Assembly: GCF_001558695.1 (NCBI RefSeq)
Contig: NZ_LNTU01000023.1
Coordinates: 124,001-188,000, forward strand
DNA length: 64,000 bases
Direction of reading: 5' to 3'
Source of the DNA: Paramesorhizobium deserti
GTDB taxonomy: Bacteria; Pseudomonadota; Alphaproteobacteria; Rhizobiales; Rhizobiaceae
A program made the translations under genes and the position numbers. A model generated the notes under the pieces. That model worked only from the letters and a program-made list of their open reading frames with translations. It was not told the DNA's origin and ran no database searches. Every line of letters starts with the position of its first letter. Within the stretch, counting starts at the first letter, position 1. Positions 34,934-43,819 of the stretch are shown piece by piece.

Positions 34934-35830
34934 ATGAAAGACGTCAAGAAAGCCATCATTCCCGTTGCCGGCCTTGGCACGCGGTTTCTGCCCGCGACCA
35001 AATCCATGCCAAAGGAAATGCTGACGATCGTGGACCGCCCGGTGGTGCAATATGCCGTGGATGAAGCCTTTGAGGCGGGAATCGAGCATATCGTCTTCGT
35101 CACCGGCCGTAACAAGGCGACGATCGAAGACTATTTCGATATCCAGCCTGAGCTGGTTTCGACGCTTTCCCAATCCGGCAAGATGGAACAGCTCGCCTCG
35201 CTGCAGCGGCTTCTGCCGCGGGCCGGGAGCATGAGCTTTACCCGGCAGCAATCGCCGCTCGGCCTCGGACACGCGGTCTGGTGCGCGCGCGACATCATCG
35301 GCGATGACCCTTTTGCGCTGCTCCTGCCTGATATGGTGACCTTCGGCAAGCGCGGTTGCATGGCCGGCATGGTTGAGCTCTACGAACGCACGGGCGGCAA
35401 TCTGATCGCGGTCGAACAGTGCGATCCATCCGATACCAATAAATACGGCATCGTCGCCAAGGGGCGGGATATCGGCAAGGGGTTCGAGATCACCGGCATG
35501 GTGGAAAAGCCGGCTCCGGCGGTTGCGCCGTCGACCTACTATATCAACGGGCGCTATATCCTTCAGCCTGAAGTCTTTGATATACTGGAAAAACAGGAAC
35601 GGGGCGCGGGTAACGAGATCCAGTTGACCGATGCCATGCTGCACCTTTCCAATGCCCAAGATTTCTTCGCCTATCCGTTCGAGGGCCGCACCTTCGATTG
35701 CGGGTCGAAGGAAGGCTTCATCGAAGCCAATGTGGCTTTCGCGCTGGCGCGGGCGGATATCCGCGATCGGGTTTTCGAACCGTTGCGCGATATCATCCTT
35801 TCACACGAGCCGACGACAGAAGCGGCTTAA
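34934..35830 (+). CDS. exoN: UTP-glucose-1-phosphate uridylyltransferase ExoN (GalU family)
   Basis: The 298-residue enzyme carries the nucleotidyltransferase signature [19 protein letters not shown] near residue 13, [21 protein letters not shown] in [13 protein letters not shown] and [13 protein letters not shown]. It makes UDP-glucose for the glucosyltransferases of this cluster. AAGGA ahead of ATG 34934 is the ribosome site. A hairpin with a T-run follows the gene, so it may close the exoL-A-M-O-N transcript. Confidence 0.93.
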   Translation: MKDVKKAIIPVAGLGTRFLPATKSMPKEMLTIVDRPVVQYAVDEAFEAGIEHIVFVTGRNKATIEDYFDIQPELVSTLSQSGKMEQLASLQRLLPRAGSMSFTRQQSPLGLGHAVWCARDIIGDDPFALLLPDMVTFGKRGCMAGMVELYERTGGNLIAVEQCDPSDTNKYGIVAKGRDIGKGFEITGMVEKPAPAVAPSTYYINGRYILQPEVFDILEKQERGAGNEIQLTDAMLHLSNAQDFFAYPFEGRTFDCGSKEGFIEANVAFALARADIRDRVFEPLRDIILSHEPTTEAA

Positions 35831-35848
35831 GTTGAAAATTTCGGGAGC

Positions 35849-35890
35849 GCGCGGTCTGCTGCCAGGCAGAGGCCGCGCCTTACCATTTTT
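35849..35890 (+). terminator. Probable intrinsic terminator between exoN and exoP
   Basis: A GC-rich hairpin (GCGCGGTCTGC paired with GCAGA then CCGCGC, two-base bulge, 6-base loop, 35849-35878) is followed by TTACCATTTTTG. The T-run starts 7 bases after the stem, so termination may be partial. It would separate exoP from the upstream transcript. Confidence 0.55.
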
Positions 35891-35918
35891 GAACTGCATA
35901 TGAAGAATTGGCGGTACC

Positions 35919-38240
35919 ATGCATCAAGGCAATCTTCCGTTTAACGGCAGGCTCGCGGTAAACGCGAAGGGGCAAGCGGATGCCGACAATTTCATCGATA
36001 TCGAACAATTGCTCGCCATGGCGCGGCGGCAGGCGAAGACCGTCGCCATCGTCGCGGCGATCGGGCTCATGCTTGGCATCGTCAGCCTTATCTTTTCGAC
36101 CTCCTACTATACGGCCGGGACGAGCATCCTGCTCGACGACAATCTCGGCAAGCTGGCGGACGAGCCGTCGCCCATGCCGGCCAATGCGCAGACCGACGCC
36201 ACCATTCTCAGCCAGATCGCGATCCTGAAATCGACCGAACTCGCCGCCAAGGTGGTGGACCGCGAGAAGCTGACCGAAAACGCGACGTTCATGAACCCGC
36301 CACGCTCGCTCCTTTCGCGCATAAAGGGCGTAGCACAGGGCGTCATGGGTGTGTTCAGAGGTGGGGGGAAGGAAGCCGACGACACGTCCAGTTCCGCCGG
36401 GCCGCGCATGTATGCGGCCTCGATCCTCCAGAGCAATCTTAATGTCGAACGGCAGGGGCGCAGCTTCGTCATCGATCTCAATTATACGTCGAATGATCCG
36501 GTCCTGGCCGGCCGGATCGCGCGGGCGTATGCGGATGTCTATCTGGCCGATCAGCTGGACGCGAATTTCGATGCGACGCAGCGCGCCACCGTGTGGCTGC
36601 AGGGGCGTCTCGTCGATCTGAAGGAGAGTTCGCAGAAGGCGGCTCTGGAAGTCGAGCGCTACAGGGCGGAAAACGGACTTACGGCGGCGAAAGGCGCTCT
36701 GGTTTCGGAGCAGCAGCTCTCTGATCTCAATAGCCAGTTCATCTTGGCGCAGGCGGAAACGGCGCGGGCGCTTGCGCAATATAACCAGTATAAATCGATC
36801 CTTAACGGCGGCCCTGAAGCGGCTGTCAACAATGCGGCCGTCCTTTCCGATCAGTTGAATGCGTCGGTGATCGCACCGTTGAGAACCCGTTACCTGACAA
36901 TCAGCAAGCGCATCCAGGAAATCACCAGCCGCTATGGCAAGGATCACCCCCAGGCGGTGAGCCTGCGCACCGAGCAGCAGGAGGTCGGGCGGCAAATCTT
37001 CCAAGAGCTGCAGCAGGCGACCGCGAGCCTGCGCAACCAGTACGAGGTTGCGAAGTCGCGCGAGACGTCGCTCAGGGAGAGCCTGCAAAAGGTGACCGGA
37101 GAGACTTCCACGGCAAACCAGTCACTTGTTCATCTCAGGGAACTGGAGCAGAGGTCCCAGGCGCTTGGCGATCTCTATCAGACCTACCTGAAGCGCTATC
37201 AGGAGGCGTCGCAGCAGCAATCCTTCCCGATCGCCAAGGCCCGCATCATTTCCGTCGCGTCGAAGCCGACCGATGCGTCGAGCCCGAAAAAGAAGATGGT
37301 GCTCGCCGCGTCGCTGCTGCTCGGCCTTTTCGCTGGGGCGGGCATCGGCGCCTGGCGTGAGTTCCGCGAGCGGTTCTTCCGAGTGGGCGAGGAAGTCCGC
37401 GCTATTCTGGGCGTCAAGTTCCTGGGCTATCTGCCGGCTGTCATTGGTTCCAGCGATGCCGGCACCCGCGGGTCTTCGGACGATCAGGGGCCAGCGCCGC
37501 GTGTCACCAATATGATGCGCGTTGCCATCGACTCGCCTGCCTCCGCCTTCGCCGAGACCCTGCGCAACGCCAAGGTGGCCGCCGACGTGGTGCTGCAGGG
37601 CAGGGAAAGCAAGGTGATCGGCATCATCTCGGCTTTGCCGAACGAGGGCAAATCCACGGTCGCGGCGAATTTCGCCGGGCTTCTTGCCGCCAACGGCGCG
37701 AAGACGCTTCTGGTCGATGGTGATCTGCGCAATCCGGGCCTGACGCGGGCGCTGTCCCTGGCGCCTCAGAAGGGGCTGGTGGAGGTCGTCGTGGGTGAGG
37801 TGCCTTGGCAGAGCGCGGTCAAGATTGACAGCAAGACGAAACTCGCCATCCTGCCGGCGGTGGTTCCCCGGCATCTGTCGCATACCAGCGAGCTCATCTC
37901 CTGCGCGGGCATGAAGAATTTCCTCGACGAGGCGCGCGGCGTCTTCGAATATATCATCGTCGATCTGCCGCCGCTTGGCCCGGTGGTCGATTCCAAGGCC
38001 TTCGCGCCGCTGGCCGACGGCTTCGTCATGGTGACGGAATGGGGCGTCACGCCGCGGCCGCTCGTCAAATCCATGCTGCAAGCGGAAAACCTGATCGCGC
38101 CGAAGATCCTGGGGCTGGTCCTCAACAAGGCCGACATGAAGCGGCTTTCGCAATATAGCGCCTACGGAAGCTCGGAACATTTCATGGACCGCTATTCGAG
38201 CTATTATCTCGATGATGCTTCCGCTTCAGGCAAGTCCTGA
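35919..38240 (+). CDS. exoP: Polysaccharide co-polymerase and BY-type tyrosine kinase ExoP
   Basis: The 773-residue protein combines a Wzz domain (first helix about 45-67, VAIVAAIGLMLGIVSLIF; large periplasmic coiled-coil region; second helix about 460-482, MVLAASLLLGLFAGAGIG) with a cytoplasmic kinase: Walker A in LPNEGKSTVAAN (about 574), Walker A' LLVDGDLRNPG and Walker B YIIVDLPPLG. The C-terminus holds a Tyr cluster (SQYSAYGS, DRYSSYYLDD) for autophosphorylation. It controls chain length and works with ExoQ and ExoF. A separate promoter is likely, because of the hairpin upstream. Confidence 0.92.
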   Translation: MHQGNLPFNGRLAVNAKGQADADNFIDIEQLLAMARRQAKTVAIVAAIGLMLGIVSLIFSTSYYTAGTSILLDDNLGKLADEPSPMPANAQTDATILSQIAILKSTELAAKVVDREKLTENATFMNPPRSLLSRIKGVAQGVMGVFRGGGKEADDTSSSAGPRMYAASILQSNLNVERQGRSFVIDLNYTSNDPVLAGRIARAYADVYLADQLDANFDATQRATVWLQGRLVDLKESSQKAALEVERYRAENGLTAAKGALVSEQQLSDLNSQFILAQAETARALAQYNQYKSILNGGPEAAVNNAAVLSDQLNASVIAPLRTRYLTISKRIQEITSRYGKDHPQAVSLRTEQQEVGRQIFQELQQATASLRNQYEVAKSRETSLRESLQKVTGETSTANQSLVHLRELEQRSQALGDLYQTYLKRYQEASQQQSFPIAKARIISVASKPTDASSPKKKMVLAASLLLGLFAGAGIGAWREFRERFFRVGEEVRAILGVKFLGYLPAVIGSSDAGTRGSSDDQGPAPRVTNMMRVAIDSPASAFAETLRNAKVAADVVLQGRESKVIGIISALPNEGKSTVAANFAGLLAANGAKTLLVDGDLRNPGLTRALSLAPQKGLVEVVVGEVPWQSAVKIDSKTKLAILPAVVPRHLSHTSELISCAGMKNFLDEARGVFEYIIVDLPPLGPVVDSKAFAPLADGFVMVTEWGVTPRPLVKSMLQAENLIAPKILGLVLNKADMKRLSQYSAYGSSEHFMDRYSSYYLDDASASGKS

Positions 38241-38250
38241 AAAAGAGCGA

Positions 38251-39027
38251 TCACGTCGAGAAGATACGGCCCTTCCTGTTCCACAGGCGTAGCGCGCTGA
38301 GCCTGCCGGAATAGTAGGCGCCGGTATCGATATTGATCCGCCGCCCTTCCGGTCCCGCCTTTTCCACGGGCGTATGACCGTGGACCACCCATTGCTTGAG
38401 CAGGTGGGCGTTGCTTAAAAATTCGCTGCGGATGAAGACCAGATCCTCGTCCTTCTGTTCGTCGAGCGGTATGCCGGGCCGGATTCCCGCATGAACGAAG
38501 AGGAACGGCGCGGCATCGATGATGATCGGCAGCGAGCGCAGGAATTCCTTGTGTTTCCCGGGGATGGCCGAGCGGATTACATCGTCCAGTTCCTGCGATG
38601 AGCGATAGACCTGCCGCATATGATCCACATCCACGCCATAGGAGAGCAGGGTGGGGGCCGCGCCCATCTGCAGCCATTGCTCCAGCGAAAGATGCCCATC
38701 GAGATAGTCGAGCATCGCCATCTCGTGATTACCCATCAGGCAGATGCGATGAAAGCCCTGGGGTGGCGATCCCAGGAGATGCTCGACGATCTGCGCCGAG
38801 TCCGGTCCGCGGTCCACATAATCGCCGAGCATGACGATCAGCTTCGGGCCGGGCAGCCGGCGGGCATCCGCGGTGATGATGCGCTCCAGCGTCATCAGCT
38901 GGTCATAGCAGCCGTGCACGTCGCCGACGGCATAGGCCGCGATGCGCGAAATATCGATCGAAAGCCGCCGCCCTGGGGGGCGCTGGGCCGGTTTGGCGGA
39001 TTTGAGGGACCGAAAGAGATTTTTCAC
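38251..39027 (-). CDS. Calcineurin-like metallophosphoesterase (serine/threonine phosphatase type)
   Basis: The 258-residue cytoplasmic protein has all PPP-family metal motifs: GDVHGC (about 35), GDYVDRGPDS, GNHE, a His in FVHAGIRPG and GHTP. This is the bacterial PrpA/ApaH-like group. The position convergent with exoP, 10 bases apart, is conserved in feel but does not prove a role; dephosphorylation of ExoP is an attractive guess only, since PPP enzymes act on Ser/Thr, diadenosine tetraphosphate and sometimes Tyr. Single gene. Confidence 0.82.
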   Translation of the reverse strand: MKNLFRSLKSAKPAQRPPGRRLSIDISRIAAYAVGDVHGCYDQLMTLERIITADARRLPGPKLIVMLGDYVDRGPDSAQIVEHLLGSPPQGFHRICLMGNHEMAMLDYLDGHLSLEQWLQMGAAPTLLSYGVDVDHMRQVYRSSQELDDVIRSAIPGKHKEFLRSLPIIIDAAPFLFVHAGIRPGIPLDEQKDEDLVFIRSEFLSNAHLLKQWVVHGHTPVEKAGPEGRRINIDTGAYYSGRLSALRLWNRKGRIFST

Positions 39028-39094
39028 CGAACTTCCCGCACGCTAAGTTATTGAGAAGTCTAGGCGGATATGCCGCTCCTGGCTACAGCATCGG

Positions 39095-39188
39095 TCTGAA
39101 AATCGGAATCGATTTTCAGAAAGCCTGATGCGTAGACTCAATAACGTACAGCGTCCTTTGTGCGTCCTAACGGACACACGGCGCTGTA
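39095..39188. repeat. Two adjacent palindromes (intergenic repeat, possible terminator)
   Basis: The first is a perfect hairpin, TCTGAAAATCG-GAAT-CGATTTTCAGA (39095-39120), flanked by GCATC and GATGC arms. The second has outer arms TACAGCG (39147-39153) and CGCTGTA (39182-39188) with inner arms GTGCGTCC and GGACACAC. The second lies directly after the ABC ATPase stop on the minus strand and could terminate that operon. Both look like dispersed rhizobial palindromic repeats. Confidence 0.6.
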
Positions 39189-39190
39189 GG

Positions 39191-39985
39191 CTATCCGTGC
39201 GTTGCGGCCTCGATCGCCTCGCCGCGGATCTCCTCGGTAAGCTTGAGGCGCAGTTCGGAGAATTCCGGGCTGGCCTTCACCGTATAATGGCGCGGATGGG
39301 GAAGGGGAACCTGAGTGATCGATTTGATGCGACCCGGACGCGCCGTCATGGTGACGACCCGCGAGGCCATGAAGATCGCCTCCTCGATATCATGGGTGAC
39401 GAAAATCACCGTCTTCTGCTCGCGCTCCCATATGCCGAGCAGGAGTTCCTGCATCAGCCCACGCGTCTGGTTGTCGAGCGCGCCGAAAGGCTCGTCCAGA
39501 AGCAGGATCTTCGGGTTGTTGGCGATTGCGCGGGCGATTGCCGTGCGCTGCTGCATGCCGCCCGAAAGCTGCTTCGGCCAATGGTTCTCGAAGCCACGCA
39601 GGCCGACCTTGTCGATATAGCTGTCGACGATCTCCCATTTTTGCCTTTCGGGCACGCCCTTTTCGCGCAGGCCGAAGGCGACGTTGTCGCGAATGGTGAG
39701 CCATGGAAAGAGCGTATAGGACTGGAACACCATCCCCCGATCCGCGCCCGGACCTCTGATGACCTGGCCTTCGAGGGTCACCGTGCCGGTTGTCGGGCGG
39801 TCGAGGCCGGCGACGATGCGCAGAAGCGTCGATTTTCCGCAGCCGGAAGGCCCGAGAATCGATACGAAATCGTTGCGCTCGATCGTGAGATCGGTCGGGC
39901 GCAGCGCTTCGGTCGGCTGGCCGCCGCGCACGCCCGGAAAGATGCGGCTGACGCCCTTCATGACGAGTTCGCTATTATCGGGCAT
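39191..39985 (-). CDS. ABC transporter ATP-binding protein (NitT/TauT family)
   Basis: The 264-residue ATPase has Walker A GPSGCGKSTLL (about 46), Q-loop FQSYTLFPW, signature LSGGMQQRTAIARA, Walker B LLLDEPFGALD and the H-loop His in VTHDIEEAIF. The family pattern fits nitrate, taurine or aliphatic sulfonate importers. ATG 39985 shares a base with the permease stop (TGATG). A longer frame back through the permease gene is a shadow. It is the last gene of the leftward importer operon. Confidence 0.9.
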   Translation of the reverse strand: MPDNSELVMKGVSRIFPGVRGGQPTEALRPTDLTIERNDFVSILGPSGCGKSTLLRIVAGLDRPTTGTVTLEGQVIRGPGADRGMVFQSYTLFPWLTIRDNVAFGLREKGVPERQKWEIVDSYIDKVGLRGFENHWPKQLSGGMQQRTAIARAIANNPKILLLDEPFGALDNQTRGLMQELLLGIWEREQKTVIFVTHDIEEAIFMASRVVTMTARPGRIKSITQVPLPHPRHYTVKASPEFSELRLKLTEEIRGEAIEAATHG

Positions 39986-40758
39986 CAGGCAAGCCTCCAG
40001 GCGAAGAGCCAGCGGTTTAGTGATTTGAAGGCAAAATCCGAGATCAACCCGATCACGCCGATGACGATGATGCCGAAGATGATCTGGCCGGTGGCGAGAA
40101 GCGCCTGGCTGTTGATGATCATATAGCCGATGCCGGACGATGCGCCGATCAGCTCGGCGACGATCACATAGGTCCAGGCCCAGCCAAGCACGAGGCGGAG
40201 CGTCTCGGCGACATCGGGCGCGTTGGCGGGGATGAGCACACGGCGCACAATGCCGTTGTCGCCGGCGCCGAGCGTATAGGCGGCTTCGACCAGATCGCGC
40301 CGCGTCGCCGAAACGGAGACGGCCACCATCAGGATGATCTGGAATACGGCGCCGATGAAGATCACCAGGAGCTTCTGCGTCTCGCCGATGCCGGCCCACA
40401 GGATCAGAAGCGGTACGAAGGCCGAAGCGGGCAGATAGCGGGCGAAGGAGACGAAGGGCTCGAGCAGCGCCTCGATCGGCTTGTAGGCGCCCATGGCGAT
40501 GCCGAGCGGCACGGCGACGAGGGAGGCGAGGATGAAGCCGCCGACGACCCGCCATACGGTGATGGCGATATCCCAGAGGAAGCCCTGCTTCGTCAGCAGG
40601 AGCCAGCCATCCTGAAGCATGGTCAGCGGATCGGCCAGGAATGTCTTCGAAACAAAACCGCCGAAGGTGGCGAAAGACCATCCGGCGATGAAAAGGACGA
40701 AGAAGAGGATGCCGAGAAGAACACGGCTGCGTGGGCTGATCGGTTCGAGAGGATGCAC
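39985..40758 (-). CDS. ABC transporter permease (NitT/TauT family)
   Basis: The 257-residue membrane protein has six helices and the cytoplasmic EAA loop (VEAAYTLGAGDNGIVRRVLIPANAPDV), which meets the ATPase. GTG 40758 is chosen because AAGGGG precedes it at 5-6 bases; TTG 40773 lies in the T-run of an upstream terminator-like hairpin and has no ribosome site. It takes the ligand from the binding protein encoded upstream. Confidence 0.85.
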   Translation of the reverse strand: MHPLEPISPRSRVLLGILFFVLFIAGWSFATFGGFVSKTFLADPLTMLQDGWLLLTKQGFLWDIAITVWRVVGGFILASLVAVPLGIAMGAYKPIEALLEPFVSFARYLPASAFVPLLILWAGIGETQKLLVIFIGAVFQIILMVAVSVSATRRDLVEAAYTLGAGDNGIVRRVLIPANAPDVAETLRLVLGWAWTYVIVAELIGASSGIGYMIINSQALLATGQIIFGIIVIGVIGLISDFAFKSLNRWLFAWRLA

Positions 40759-40771
40759 TTTCGCCCCTTGC

Positions 40772-40811
40772 AAAAAACGGCAAAGCGCTCCCCTGAAGGG
40801 AACGCTTTGCC
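40772..40811 (-). terminator. Terminator-like hairpin between binding-protein and permease genes
   Basis: Arms GGCAAAGCG and CGCTTTGCC with a second inner stem TCCC/GGGA form a strong hairpin (40779-40811). On the minus strand it is followed at once by GTTTTTTG, the usual look of an intrinsic terminator. Partial read-through would give more binding protein than permease and ATPase. Confidence 0.72.
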
Positions 40812-40824
40812 TCTATGGGATGGC

Positions 40825-41769
40825 TTACTTGATGAAGCTGGTATCGACGATCGACGACAGGTCCGGCTTGGACTTGATCACTCCGATCTCGAGCAGCAGG
40901 TCGGCGGCTTCGGCGGAGAAGGTCTTGAACTCGCCTTCGAAGAAGGCCTGGTTGGCGGCCTTGTCCTGCCAGCGGAGATATTGCGCCGATTGGCCGAAGG
41001 CCTCGCCGCTCTGCTTCACATCAGCGCCCATGATCTCAAACGACTTGGCCTTGTCGCTCTCGATCATCTGCAGGGCCTCGAAATAGCTGTCGGCCAGCGC
41101 CTTCGCCGCTTCCGGGTTCTTCTCGAGGAAAGCGGGGGTGCAGCCGAACGTATCCATTACCGCGGGATAGTCGAGCGTGGTGGCGAGGATCTTGCCCTTG
41201 TCAGGGGCGGCGCGCACGGTCGAAAGATAGGGCTCATAGGTCATTGCCGCATCGTTCTGGCCGGCAACGAAGGCCTGCGCCGCAGGGCCGGGCTCCATGT
41301 TGACGACTTTCACGTCCTTCATGGACAGGCCGTTATGCTTGAGGATCCAGGCAAGCAGGAAATAGGGCGATGTGCCGGGCGCGGATGCTGCGACGGACTT
41401 GCCCTTCAGGTCGGCGACTTTTTCCACGTCGTTGCGGACCGCAATGCCATCCGCGCCGTAGGATTTGTCGAGCTGAAAAATCTGCTTGGTGGCGACACCC
41501 GCCGCGTTCCAGACGATCCAGGTCTCGACGGTCGTAGCGGCGCACTGGATATCGCCCGAGGCCAGCGCCAGATGTCGGCTCGCCTGCGGGATCTTGTTCA
41601 GCGTGACGTCCAGACCGTGCTTCTTGAAGATGCCGGCTTCCTTGGCGAGCGTCAGCGGCGCAAAGCCCGTCCAGCCCGAGAATCCGACCGAAACCGCCGT
41701 ATCGGCGCGCGCGGCTGTGGAAATCGACAGCGCCGCGAACGCCGCGGCGGCAACCCATGCTTTCTTCAT
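40825..41769 (-). CDS. ABC transporter substrate-binding protein (SsuA/NMT1-like)
   Basis: The 314-residue periplasmic protein has a signal peptide cut near AARA-D (residue 22), then the NMT1/SsuA fold: VGFSGWTGFAPLTLAKEAGIFKKHGL, ASGDIQCAATTVET, LKGKSVAASAPGTSPYFLL and EPYLSTVRA. The ligand is unknown; aromatic residues near the start of the mature part (GWTGF) would line the pocket. It heads the importer operon, and a GntR/HutC-type palindrome lies 79 bases upstream, which suggests a histidine-related compound. Confidence 0.85.
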   Translation of the reverse strand: MKKAWVAAAAFAALSISTAARADTAVSVGFSGWTGFAPLTLAKEAGIFKKHGLDVTLNKIPQASRHLALASGDIQCAATTVETWIVWNAAGVATKQIFQLDKSYGADGIAVRNDVEKVADLKGKSVAASAPGTSPYFLLAWILKHNGLSMKDVKVVNMEPGPAAQAFVAGQNDAAMTYEPYLSTVRAAPDKGKILATTLDYPAVMDTFGCTPAFLEKNPEAAKALADSYFEALQMIESDKAKSFEIMGADVKQSGEAFGQSAQYLRWQDKAANQAFFEGEFKTFSAEAADLLLEIGVIKSKPDLSSIVDTSFIK

Positions 41770-41794
41770 CGTCTGGAACCCCTGTTGTGTTTTT

Positions 41795-41863
41795 AGGCAA
41801 CTGTTCTGGTTGCCTTTTATACAAGCATAGTAGCCATGGCCATGGCTTTTTGTCTAGACAAAA
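41795..41863 (-). promoter_or_regulatory. HutC/GntR-type operator and neighbouring palindromes ahead of the ABC importer
   Basis: TTTTGTCTAGACAAAA (41848-41863) is a perfect 16-base palindrome of the TGT-N4-ACA type bound by HutC and related GntR proteins. Directly beside it is another perfect palindrome, GCCATGGCCATGGC (41833-41846). Nearer the gene, AGGCAAC-N7-GTTGCCT (41795-41815) may fold in the 5' leader. The region lies between hutD and the importer, so it should drive the importer separately. Confidence 0.6.
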
Positions 41864-41887
41864 GCATTGCCATACAGGGGCATTCTA

Positions 41888-42469
41888 TCATCCGCGACGG
41901 ATCTCGATGAGGAAAAATGTGCCGGTGCCGGAAAGTCTCAACGTTTTTTCGGCGGCTTCATCGAGGACAAGGCAATCGAGAGGGGTCAACTGCGCCGACA
42001 GGTCGTCGCCATCCACCTCGATGGTGCCACGATGGCAGAAGAGGAGAGCAGGCGTGCCCGTCGCCGTCAACGCCGTCTGGTGGTCGATATGCATGCGGCG
42101 GACCGAATGGGTGAAGCCGCCGCGCCGCGTCATGACGTTCAGATCGGTGATCGGCCCGTCCGTCAGCCGGGCATCGACGGCGGCATCGGCGGGGAAGGGC
42201 AGGGGCTCAGAGGCGGCATCGAGACGAACCGCGCCTTGTCCGGCGATGGAGAGCTCCATGCCATTGCCTTCGAGGATGCTGAGCGTGCGGTCGATACCGG
42301 GGAAGATCGAGAAGGGGCCGTCACCCGCGACCTTCGCCATGCTGACGCGCCAGTCGAAATCCGACAACCCGGCATCAGGCGGAAAGACGGCGATCTCCGT
42401 CGTCTCCCCACCGCCGTTCTTCCAGGGCATGCGGCGGTGATCCGCCGCCCGCAGAAGCGAGGCCACCAT
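41888..42469 (-). CDS. hutD: HutD family protein (histidine utilisation accessory)
   Basis: The 193-residue protein is a two-cupin HutD: LLRAADHRRMPWKNGGGETTEIAVFP near the start is the family hallmark, followed by FDWRVSMAKVAGDGPFSIFPGIDRTLSIL. HutD proteins accompany hut genes and have been proposed to limit hut expression by sensing urocanate or formylglutamate. ATG 42469 forms TAATG with the stop of the upstream yjiH-like gene; ATG 42481, four codons earlier, is an alternative. Last gene of the leftward hut run. Confidence 0.85.
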   Translation of the reverse strand: MVASLLRAADHRRMPWKNGGGETTEIAVFPPDAGLSDFDWRVSMAKVAGDGPFSIFPGIDRTLSILEGNGMELSIAGQGAVRLDAASEPLPFPADAAVDARLTDGPITDLNVMTRRGGFTHSVRRMHIDHQTALTATGTPALLFCHRGTIEVDGDDLSAQLTPLDCLVLDEAAEKTLRLSGTGTFFLIEIRRG

Positions 42470-43794
42470 TAGCCGAGCCATCCATTGGAGGCGGCCCAGA
42501 AGGCGACCGGGGCCGCGAGCAGGATGCTGAGCGCGGTGCGGATATACCAGATCACGATCAGGTCGCGGAATTTGAGCGGAACCGACGTCGCCAGTACGCA
42601 GGGGATCGAGGCCGAAAGGAACAGCACCTGGCTGACGGAGACGACCGCCGCCACGAATTTCAGCGCCGCGTCGCCATCCTTCAGCAGAATGGCCGGCAGG
42701 AACATCTCGGCCAGGCCGGACGCCATCGATTTGGCCGCCAGCATCGGATCGCCAAGCTGTGCGATCCAGGTGAACGGATAGAGCGCGAGGCCGAGCACGT
42801 CGAAGATCGGCGTATATTTGGCGGCGAGGAGCCCCAGGAGGCCGACCGCCATGATGCTGGGCAGGATCATGGATGCCATGCGCAGGCCGTCGAGGAAGGT
42901 CGCGCCGAGCAGCGAGCGGATGCCTGGAGCCTTGCCGGCCTGGCTGATGCCGGCGTCTATAGCGGCCGCAACGCGCCCCTTGCCCTCGGGCAAGGGCAGG
43001 TCGCGATCGCCCTTATGCTCCATCCGGCTGAGCGGCCAGATACGCGCGGTGATGGCCGAGACGAGAAAGGTGATGATGAAGGTCGACCAGAAATAGAGGT
43101 TCCAGGTACCCATCAGGCCAAGCGTCTTGGCGACGATGATCATGAAGGTCGCCGAAACGGTGGAAAAGCCGGTGGCGACGATCGCCGCTTCGCGCGGGGT
43201 GTATTTGCCTTCCTTGTAGACCCGGTCGGTGATGAGGAGGGCCAGCGAATAGCTGCCGACGAAGGAGGCGACCGCGTCGATGGCCGACCAGCCGGGCGTG
43301 CGCCAGACGGGACGCATGATGGGCTGGACGATGATGCCGGTGAATTCGAGAAGCCCGTAACCGATGAGGAAGGCGAGCGCCAGCCCACCGATGGGTACGA
43401 TCAGGCCGACGGAGAGCACCAGCTTGTCGAACAGGAAGGGCAGCATGTCTGGCTGGTAAAGAGCCGCCGGTCCAACGCCCGCCAGATACATGCCTGTGAG
43501 AACGAGGCCCAGCACGCGCAGCAGCGAGAATATCGTTTCGGTGACATTCTTGTTCCATGTGCCACGGATGAAAGGTGCGAGCGCGCCGTAGGCAATCAGC
43601 GCCGTCACGAAGACGAGCGCCGCAGGCCGCAATTGGGTGGCGATGGCCGTAGCCGCATGGTCCAGCAGGATCGTCGATTTGCCGCCGATGGTGACGGGCA
43701 CGAAAAAGAAGAAAATGCCAATGAAGCTGTAGACGATGAGCTTCAGGGCGGCCATGCCCCGCGAACCATCATGCGTGAGTGTCGAATCCGTCAT
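42469..43794 (-). CDS. YjiH family membrane protein (nucleoside-recognition/gate domains)
   Basis: The 441-residue protein has about ten helices, two gate-like domains (SAIDAVASFVGSYSLALLITDRVYKEG and GLRMASMILPSIMAVGLLGLL) and matches YjiH proteins, which often sit in hut clusters and may carry histidine or an intermediate. ATG 43794 is chosen because GGGA lies 6 bases upstream; ATG 43806 lacks a ribosome site. It is separated from hutU by 135 bases containing a palindromic repeat, so it may be expressed less than hutIHGU. Confidence 0.8.
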   Translation of the reverse strand: MTDSTLTHDGSRGMAALKLIVYSFIGIFFFFVPVTIGGKSTILLDHAATAIATQLRPAALVFVTALIAYGALAPFIRGTWNKNVTETIFSLLRVLGLVLTGMYLAGVGPAALYQPDMLPFLFDKLVLSVGLIVPIGGLALAFLIGYGLLEFTGIIVQPIMRPVWRTPGWSAIDAVASFVGSYSLALLITDRVYKEGKYTPREAAIVATGFSTVSATFMIIVAKTLGLMGTWNLYFWSTFIITFLVSAITARIWPLSRMEHKGDRDLPLPEGKGRVAAAIDAGISQAGKAPGIRSLLGATFLDGLRMASMILPSIMAVGLLGLLAAKYTPIFDVLGLALYPFTWIAQLGDPMLAAKSMASGLAEMFLPAILLKDGDAALKFVAAVVSVSQVLFLSASIPCVLATSVPLKFRDLIVIWYIRTALSILLAAPVAFWAASNGWLG

Positions 43795-43819
43795 TGCAGT
43801 TCCCATTTACATAGACAGG

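Noticed and set aside
39095-39188. A CRISPR or phage attachment site
   Set aside because: The palindromes are single copies with no regular spacers, integrase or tRNA nearby; they fit dispersed intergenic repeats.
39986-40783. N-terminal extension of the ABC ATPase frame through the permease gene
   Set aside because: The extension is an alternative frame of the permease; the ATPase begins at ATG 39985 with a TGATG junction.
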